Shown piece by piece: positions 58,448-64,000 of a stretch of 64,000 nucleotides of DNA. The position numbers and the translations under genes are program-made. Where the stretch lies: positions 91,265 to 155,264 of the forward strand of contig CALBSC010000038.1 of NCBI GenBank assembly GCA_937927685.1, given 5' to 3'. This stretch comes from an uncultured Burkholderiales bacterium. GTDB taxonomy: Bacteria; Pseudomonadota; Gammaproteobacteria; Burkholderiales; Burkholderiaceae_C. Position 1 is the first letter of the stretch; each line of letters begins with the position of its first letter. The notes beneath the pieces were generated by a model. It ran no database searches. It saw nothing but the letters and a program-made list of their open reading frames with translations, and was not told where the DNA came from.

Positions 58448-58472
58448 TTGGTCGACTAATTCAGTCAAGTAT
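58448..58472 (-). promoter_or_regulatory. IscR type 1 binding site at the iscR promoter
   Basis: On the minus strand the arms TTGACTGAAT and TTAGTC give a good fit to the E. coli type 1 IscR consensus ATASYYGACTRWWWYAGTCRRSTAT: only the last positions differ. It overlaps a possible -10 (TATACT) 35-60 bases upstream of ATG 58413, so autorepression is expected. Confidence 0.75.
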
Positions 58473-58591
58473 AACGGAAAGCCGAATGATTTGCTCGGGT
58501 ACTGTATTGTGCCGCATATTTGTCCAAGACAACAAATCAGTACAAACCCTAGGTTTATTACCCCTCCGCCCTGATCTTCGTCACGCCGTGG

Positions 58592-60727
58592 CTACGGCTT
58601 CCCGGGGATCGGCAAGGCGATCACCGTGTCCCGGCCGGGCCCACCCAAGGCCTGCTCCCGCAGCCGTGCGAGCTGGTCACGCACCCGTGCTGCTTGCTCG
58701 AACTCGAGCTGCCGGGCGTGTTCAAGCATGAGCTTCTCAAGCCGTTTGACTTCCCGCGCCAGGTCTTTCTCGTCCAGCGCTTCGTATTGCGAGCGCTCCA
58801 GATCCCGGCGCTCCGCCTCCTGCGTGGCCTTCTCGCTGTACACCCCGTCAATCAGGTCACGCACGCGTTTGACGATGGTGCGCGGCGTGATGCCATGCTC
58901 GCGGTTGAAATCGATCTGGCGCTGGCGTCGCCGCTCGGTCTCGTCAATGGCTCGCCGCATCGAATCGGTGATTTTGTCGGCGTACAGGATGGCCATGCCC
59001 TCCTGGTTACGCGCCGCCCGGCCGATGGTCTGGATCAGGCTTCGCTCGGAGCGCAGGAAGCCCTCCTTGTCCGCATCCAGTATCGCCACCAGCGACACCT
59101 CCGGCAGGTCAATGCCCTCGCGCAGCAGGTTGATGCCCACCAGCACGTCAAAGGTCCCCAGTCGCAGGTCGCGCAGGATTTCCACGCGCTCCACAGTATC
59201 AATGTCGCTGTGCAGATAGCGCACCTTCACGCCGTTGTCGGTGAGGTAGTCGGTCAGTTGCTCCGCCATGCGTTTGGTCAGCGTGGTGATGAGCACGCGC
59301 TCGTGTCGCTCGACGCGCAGTCGTATTTCCTGCAACACGTCGTCCACCTGATGCACGGCGGGCCGCACCTCCACCAGCGGATCCACCAGGCCGGTGGGGC
59401 GCACCAGCTGCTCGACCACCTGACCCGTGTGCTGTTTTTCATAGTCGGCCGGGGTGGCGGAGACAAACACCAGCTGACGCATGCGCCGCTCGAACTCTTC
59501 GAGCTTGAGCGGGCGGTTGTCGAGGGCACTGGGTAGACGGAATCCGTACTCCACCAGCGTGGTCTTGCGCGCGCGGTCGCCGTTGTACATGCCCCCGAAC
59601 TGCCCCATGAGCACGTGGCTCTCATCCAGGAACATCATGGCGTCCTTGGGCAGATAGTCGGTGAGTGTGCTGGGTGGTTCGCCGGGCTGTGCACCGGATA
59701 GATGCCGGGTGTAGTTCTCAATGCCCTTGCAGTGCCCCACTTCAGAGAGCATCTCCAGATCGAAGCGGGTGCGCTGCTCCAGCCGCTGCGCCTCCACCAG
59801 CTTGCCCATGCCCACCAGCTGATCCAGCCGCTCCTTGAGTTCGAGCTTGATGGTTTCCACCGCCGCCAGGATGCGGTCACGGGGCGTCACGTAATGGCTC
59901 GAGGGATAGACGGTGAAGCGTGGAATCTTCTGGCGTATGCGACCGGTCAGCGGATCGAAGAGCTGCAGGCTCTCGATCTCGTCATCAAAGAGTTCGATGC
60001 GGATGGCCAGCTCGCTGTGTTCGGCCGGAAAAATATCGATGGTGTCGCCGCGCACCCGGAAACGGCCCCGGGTGAAATCGTGGTCATTGCGTTCGTACTG
60101 CATGCGCACCAACTGCCCGATCACCTCGCGCTGGCCCAGCTTGTCGCCCACCCGCAGCGTCATCACCATGCGGTGATAGCTCTCGGGCTCACCAATGCCG
60201 TAGATGGCCGACACGGTGGCCACGATGATCACATCGCGCCGCTCCAGCAAGCTCTTGGTGCACGACAAGCGCATTTGCTCGATGTGCTCGTTGATGGCGC
60301 TGTCCTTTTCAATGAACAAATCACGCTGCGGCACATAGGCTTCGGGCTGGTAGTAGTCGTAGTAGCTCACGAAGTACTCCACCGCGTTGTGCGGGAAGAA
60401 CTCGCGAAATTCGCTGTAGAGCTGCGCGGCCAGGGTCTTGTTGGGCGCGTAGATGATCGCCGGGCGTCCCAGTCGGGCAATCACGTTGGCCATGGTGAAG
60501 GTCTTGCCCGAGCCGGTCACCCCCAGCAGGGTCTGGAACATTTCGCCATCACGCACGCCTTCCACCAGCTTTTCGATGGCTTGCGGTTGGTCTCCGGCAG
60601 GCGGATACGGCAGGTACAGCTCGAAGGGCGAGCCCTCAAAACGCTCGAAGTGGCCCTGCTCAGCGTCGGACGCAAGGGCAGGCGTCGCATCAGCAGGGGT
60701 GGGGGCAGACGATTGGGGGGCGGGCAT
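58592..60727 (-). CDS. uvrB: UvrABC excinuclease subunit B
   Basis: 711 residues. Walker A is GVTGSGKTFTMANVIA, the beta-hairpin region YYDYYQPEAYVPQRDLFIEKD, the helicase motif MFLDESHVLMGQFGGMYNGDR, and motifs V/VI GINLLREGIDLPEVSLVAILDADKEGFLRS. A C-terminal UVR domain (LEHARQLEFEQAARVRDQL) binds UvrC. An N-terminal extension of about 30 acidic/Pro residues precedes the fold. It verifies DNA damage in nucleotide excision repair. Confidence 0.97.
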   Translation of the reverse strand: MPAPQSSAPTPADATPALASDAEQGHFERFEGSPFELYLPYPPAGDQPQAIEKLVEGVRDGEMFQTLLGVTGSGKTFTMANVIARLGRPAIIYAPNKTLAAQLYSEFREFFPHNAVEYFVSYYDYYQPEAYVPQRDLFIEKDSAINEHIEQMRLSCTKSLLERRDVIIVATVSAIYGIGEPESYHRMVMTLRVGDKLGQREVIGQLVRMQYERNDHDFTRGRFRVRGDTIDIFPAEHSELAIRIELFDDEIESLQLFDPLTGRIRQKIPRFTVYPSSHYVTPRDRILAAVETIKLELKERLDQLVGMGKLVEAQRLEQRTRFDLEMLSEVGHCKGIENYTRHLSGAQPGEPPSTLTDYLPKDAMMFLDESHVLMGQFGGMYNGDRARKTTLVEYGFRLPSALDNRPLKLEEFERRMRQLVFVSATPADYEKQHTGQVVEQLVRPTGLVDPLVEVRPAVHQVDDVLQEIRLRVERHERVLITTLTKRMAEQLTDYLTDNGVKVRYLHSDIDTVERVEILRDLRLGTFDVLVGINLLREGIDLPEVSLVAILDADKEGFLRSERSLIQTIGRAARNQEGMAILYADKITDSMRRAIDETERRRQRQIDFNREHGITPRTIVKRVRDLIDGVYSEKATQEAERRDLERSQYEALDEKDLAREVKRLEKLMLEHARQLEFEQAARVRDQLARLREQALGGPGRDTVIALPIPGKP

Positions 60728-60840
60728 GTCTTAAAATCTCGGGCGAACCGCATAGCGTAACGCACTCCGCATCGCGCCGCGCAGGCTTCAGGCCCAAACC
60801 CTTTTGCTTCTGTCCCTTTACCCTTCTTCAAGGACCGACG

Positions 60841-62040
60841 ATGTCTATGTTTTCCGCCGTCCAGATGGCCCCCCGCGACCCCATCCTGGGTCTGAACGAG
60901 CAATTCGCCGCTGACACCAACCCCAACAAGGTGAACCTCGGCGTCGGGGTCTATTTCGACGACAACGGCAAGCTGCCCTTGCTCAAGTGCGTGCAGCAGG
61001 CCGAAGCCAGCCTCATGAAAACACCCACGGCCCGCGGTTATCTGCCGATTGACGGCATCGCCGCCTACGACGCCGCCGTCAAAGGCCTGGTGTTTGGCGC
61101 CGAGTCAGAGCCGGTCAAGAGCGGCCGCGTGGCCACGGTGCAAGGCCTGGGCGGGACCGGCGGCCTGAAGATCGGCGCGGACTTCCTGCGTCACCTGCTG
61201 CCTGGCGCCAAGGTGCTCATCAGCGACCCGAGCTGGGAAAACCACCGCGCCCTGTTCACCCAGGCCGGCTTCACGGTGGAGACCTACGCCTACTACGACG
61301 CCGCCAAGCGCGGCGTGAACTTTGACGGCATGCTGGCCTCGCTCCAGGCTGCCCCGGCCGGCACCGTCGTGCTCCTGCATGCCTGCTGCCACAACCCCAC
61401 CGGCTATGACATCACCCCGGCGCAGTGGGACCAGGTCATCCAACTGATCAAGACCCGCGGCCTGACTCCCTTCCTCGACATGGCCTACCAGGGCTTTGGC
61501 GAAGGCATTGCCGAGGACGGCGCGGTGGTGGGCAAGTTCGTGGCCTCGGGCCTGACCTTCCTGGTGTCCACCTCGTTCTCCAAGAGCTTCAGCCTCTACG
61601 GCGAGCGTGTGGGCGCCCTGTCGGTGCTGTGCACCAGCAAGGAAGAAGCCGACCGCGTGCTGTCACAGCTCAAGATCATGGTGCGCACCAACTACTCCAA
61701 CCCGCCCATCCACGGGGGGGCTGTGGTCGCCGCTGTCCTGAACAATCCCGAACTGCGCGCCCTGTGGGAACAGGAACTCGCCGAGATGCGCGTGCGCATC
61801 AAGCTCATGCGCAAACAGCTGGTGGAAGGTTTGAAAGCTGCCGGCGTGAAGCAGGACATGAGCTTCATCGCCCAGCAGGTGGGGATGTTCAGCTACTCGG
61901 GCCTCAGCAAGGAGCAGATGGTGCGCCTGCGCAACGAGTTTGGCGTGTATGGCACCGATACCGGCCGCATGTGCGTGGCGGCGGTCAACAGCAAGAACAT
62001 CGCGCACGTGTGCGCATCGATTGCCCAGGTTCTGCAGTAA
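60841..62040 (+). CDS. Aromatic amino-acid/aspartate aminotransferase (class I)
   Basis: 399 residues. PLP Lys is in STSFSKSFSLYGERVGAL. NPTGYDIT, MAYQGFGEG and the Arg in NTDTGRMCVAAVNS match AspC/TyrB. The gene is divergent from uvrB by 113 bases. It moves amino groups between glutamate and oxaloacetate or aromatic keto acids. TyrB versus AspC cannot be settled from sequence alone. Confidence 0.93.
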   Translation: MSMFSAVQMAPRDPILGLNEQFAADTNPNKVNLGVGVYFDDNGKLPLLKCVQQAEASLMKTPTARGYLPIDGIAAYDAAVKGLVFGAESEPVKSGRVATVQGLGGTGGLKIGADFLRHLLPGAKVLISDPSWENHRALFTQAGFTVETYAYYDAAKRGVNFDGMLASLQAAPAGTVVLLHACCHNPTGYDITPAQWDQVIQLIKTRGLTPFLDMAYQGFGEGIAEDGAVVGKFVASGLTFLVSTSFSKSFSLYGERVGALSVLCTSKEEADRVLSQLKIMVRTNYSNPPIHGGAVVAAVLNNPELRALWEQELAEMRVRIKLMRKQLVEGLKAAGVKQDMSFIAQQVGMFSYSGLSKEQMVRLRNEFGVYGTDTGRMCVAAVNSKNIAHVCASIAQVLQ

Positions 62041-62046
62041 AGCGCC

Positions 62047-62877
62047 TCAGGCCCACACCACCGAGCGCATGGCCACGGACCCGGCCTGGAAACGGTCGTT
62101 GAAATAGCTGGGCGTGTCGTCTTCGCGGGTGGCGCCAGCGGCCACGAGCAGGGGCAAGAAGTGCTCGTGGCTGGGATGGGCCAGTCGGGCCGTGTCCCCC
62201 AGGGCCGCATAGTCGCACAGGGCTTCGGGCTGGCCTGCGCTGATCTGCGCAGCGACCCACCGGTCAAATTCGGCCGTCCATTCAAAAGCCTGGTCCGGGA
62301 GAGCACCCCACTGCATGACCCGCAGGTTGTGCACCGTGTTGCCGCTGGCCACAATCAGAACGCCCTCGTCGCGCAGTGACACCAGTTGCCGTCCCAGGGC
62401 GAAGTGCTCGGCGGTGGGACGACTCATGTCGATGCTGAGTTGGATCACCGGAATGTCTGCCTCGGGGAACATGGGCTTGAGCACGCCCCAACTGCCGTGG
62501 TCCAGGCCCCACTCGTGGTCGTCGAGCATCAACGGTTCATCCGTGGCTGGCTGACGCACCGCTTGCGCGATGCGGGCGGCCCAGGCCGGGTCGCCAGGGG
62601 CCGGGTACTGTTGCTCGAACAGGGCTTGCGGAAAGCCGCCAAAGTCATGAATGGTGCGGGGTTGCGCCATGGCGGTGAGGCGAAAGCCCCGGGTCATCCA
62701 GTGCGCTGAAATGCACAGGATCAGTCGCGGACGGGGCCAGCGCCCCGCATCCGAGAACTGTTGACCGAGCTTGACCCAGCCCTGTCGAAAGTCGTTGTCC
62801 TCAATCACGTTCATGGGGCTTCCATGCCCCAAAAACAGGACAGGTTGGCGTGTGGCGGCTGGAAAGGTGGCAGACAT
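62047..62877 (-). CDS. LigB-superfamily extradiol dioxygenase (4,5-DOPA dioxygenase family)
   Basis: 276 residues. Metal-site His are in LFLGHGSPMN, CISAHWMTRG, GLDHGSWGVLKPMF and NTVHNLRVM. This is the YgiD/DODA group, which opens the ring of DOPA or small catechols. It converges with the aminotransferase gene, whose stop is 6 bases away. The physiological substrate is unknown in most bacteria. Confidence 0.92.
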   Translation of the reverse strand: MSATFPAATRQPVLFLGHGSPMNVIEDNDFRQGWVKLGQQFSDAGRWPRPRLILCISAHWMTRGFRLTAMAQPRTIHDFGGFPQALFEQQYPAPGDPAWAARIAQAVRQPATDEPLMLDDHEWGLDHGSWGVLKPMFPEADIPVIQLSIDMSRPTAEHFALGRQLVSLRDEGVLIVASGNTVHNLRVMQWGALPDQAFEWTAEFDRWVAAQISAGQPEALCDYAALGDTARLAHPSHEHFLPLLVAAGATREDDTPSYFNDRFQAGSVAMRSVVWA

Positions 62878-63021
62878 GGTGCGAAACGGGGTCAGAGCTC
62901 AGGTTCTACGACAGGCCAGAAGACCGGACGCAGCCTTCAGAACGAGTCGTTGTTTTGACATCATGCCCGCTTTGCAGGTGACAAATTGGAGGCTGGCCTC
63001 CAATGTTGCGGGGTTTAAAAC

Positions 63022-63030
63022 TGCTATATT
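63022..63030 (+). promoter_or_regulatory. Candidate extended -10 promoter of phaZ
   Basis: TGCTATATT fits the extended -10 pattern TGnTATAAT with one mismatch. The start would be near 63037, leaving about 26 bases of leader that include AGGGA. No good -35 is visible. Confidence 0.4.
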
Positions 63031-63062
63031 GCGCTGCAACAATCACAGGGAAAACCATTTCC

Positions 63063-64000
63063 ATGCTGTATCAAATTTACGAAACCCAGCGCTCTCTCAT
63101 GGAGCCGTTTGCCGACTTCGCTCAGGCGGCCTCCAAGCTGTACAGCAATCCGCTCTCTCCCCTGGGGCAATCGCAGGTGGCCCATCGCATTTCCGCCACC
63201 TACGATTTGCTGTACCGACTGGGCAAGGACTACGAAAAGCCGGCCTTCGGCATCGATTCGGTCAAGGTTCGCGGTGTGGATGTGGCCATCCATGAGCGCG
63301 TCGAAATTGACAAACCGTTTTGCGAACTGCGCCGGTTCAAACGCTTTTGCGATGATGCCAACACCCTGACCCGTCTCAAGGGACAGCCCGTGGTGTTGGT
63401 GGTCGCCCCCCTGTCGGGTCACTACGCCACGCTGTTGCGCGACACCGTGCGCACCATGCTGTCGGACCACAAGGTATACATCACTGACTGGAAGAACGCG
63501 CGCATGGTGCCGCTTTCCGAGGGCGAGTTCCACCTGGACGACTATGTCAACTACGTGCAGGAATTCATCCACCACCTGCAAAAACAGTATGGCAATTGCC
63601 ACATCATGAGCGTGTGCCAGCCCACGGTGCCGGTGCTCGCAGCCGTATCGCTGATGGCCTCGCGCGGCGAGAAAACGCCGCTCACCATGACCATGATGGG
63701 CGGCCCCATCGACGCGACCCGCTCGCCCACGGCGGTCAACAACCTGGCCATGAACAAGAGCTACAGCTGGTTCGAGAACAACGTCATTTACCGCGTGCCG
63801 CAAAACTTCCCCGGCGCGGGTCGGCGTGTCTATCCCGGCTTCCTGCAGCACACCGGTTTCGTGGCCATGAACCCCGACCGTCACCTGAGCAGTCACTACG
63901 ACTACTTCCAGGACCTGATCAAGGGTGACAACTCGAGCGTCGAGTCGCACCGCAAGTTCTATGACGAGTACAACGCCGTGCTCGACATGGACGCTGACTA
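63063..64000 (+). CDS. phaZ: Intracellular poly(3-hydroxybutyrate) depolymerase, partial at the right edge
   Basis: 312 codons are visible from ATG 63063; the stop lies beyond the window, and the family is usually about 410-420 residues. The nucleophile elbow is MSVCQPTVPVL with Cys 185 instead of Ser, as in Ralstonia PhaZ. The N-terminus MLYQIYETQRSLMEPFADFA and VLVVAPLSGHYATLLRDTVR are characteristic. It mobilises the carbon store by cleaving PHB granules in the cytoplasm. Confidence 0.93.
   Translation, partial: MLYQIYETQRSLMEPFADFAQAASKLYSNPLSPLGQSQVAHRISATYDLLYRLGKDYEKPAFGIDSVKVRGVDVAIHERVEIDKPFCELRRFKRFCDDANTLTRLKGQPVVLVVAPLSGHYATLLRDTVRTMLSDHKVYITDWKNARMVPLSEGEFHLDDYVNYVQEFIHHLQKQYGNCHIMSVCQPTVPVLAAVSLMASRGEKTPLTMTMMGGPIDATRSPTAVNNLAMNKSYSWFENNVIYRVPQNFPGAGRRVYPGFLQHTGFVAMNPDRHLSSHYDYFQDLIKGDNSSVESHRKFYDEYNAVLDMDAD

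Overview
The window looks like a chromosomal segment of a betaproteobacterium, most likely Burkholderiales and probably Comamonadaceae. The reasons are the very large number of Bug/TctC-type periplasmic binding proteins, the complete isc operon with IscR, a Cys-type intracellular PHB depolymerase, and the GC-rich codon use. No insertion sequence, integrase, CRISPR array or rRNA was seen.

Region 1 (about 0.1-18 kb) is a catabolic/uptake array in which single enzymes alternate with single Bug binding proteins: cupin, fumarylacetoacetase, alpha/beta hydrolases, enoyl-CoA hydratase family, metallo-hydrolase, 2-hydroxyacid dehydrogenase, RraA-type aldolase and SDR. No TctA/TctB membrane genes are present. 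Region 2 (18-26.6 kb) holds a kinase translationally coupled to an enolase paralogue with altered active-site residues, an orphan hybrid histidine kinase, an amidase, and a complete polar amino-acid ABC importer. Region 3 (26.8-34.5 kb) has a small secreted protein with a twice-repeated Cys-His module, a TakP-like TRAP binding protein divergent from a DctPQM TRAP operon with a TauD-family dioxygenase, then a Bug protein with a luciferase-like flavin enzyme. Region 4 (34.9-35.9 kb) is a small RNA/translation cluster (IF-1 paralogue, RRM protein) closed by a strong terminator.

Region 5 (36-52 kb) is the most notable. It contains a cyanate operon (NrtABD-type importer plus cyanase), then a ten-gene operon that appears to combine allophanate hydrolase (AtzF), an ABC importer, AtzG-AtzE-AtzH (equivalent to HpxX-HpxY-HpxZ), a biuret-hydrolase-like cysteine hydrolase, a GntR regulator and an HpxW-like Ntn amidohydrolase. 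I infer a route that strips ammonia from ureides (biuret, carboxybiuret or oxalurate type) and cyanate. Good matches to sigma-54 (-24/-12) promoters lie in front of the cyanate operon, the ureide operon, a TRAP binding protein, a 59-residue membrane peptide, a Bug protein and the amino-acid importer. Several of these also have GCAC-N7-GTGC (NtrC-type) palindromes at enhancer distance. Together they suggest a nitrogen-limitation regulon.

Region 6 (52.3-64 kb) is housekeeping: tRNA-Val(CAC), dnaQ, the isc operon (iscR-S-U-A-hscB-hscA-fdx) with an IscR-type box, uvrB, an aromatic/aspartate aminotransferase, a DOPA-dioxygenase-family protein, and the start of phaZ, which runs off the right edge.

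All functional calls come from reading translated motifs by eye. Promoter and operator calls are pattern matches to known consensus sequences. No database search was run.
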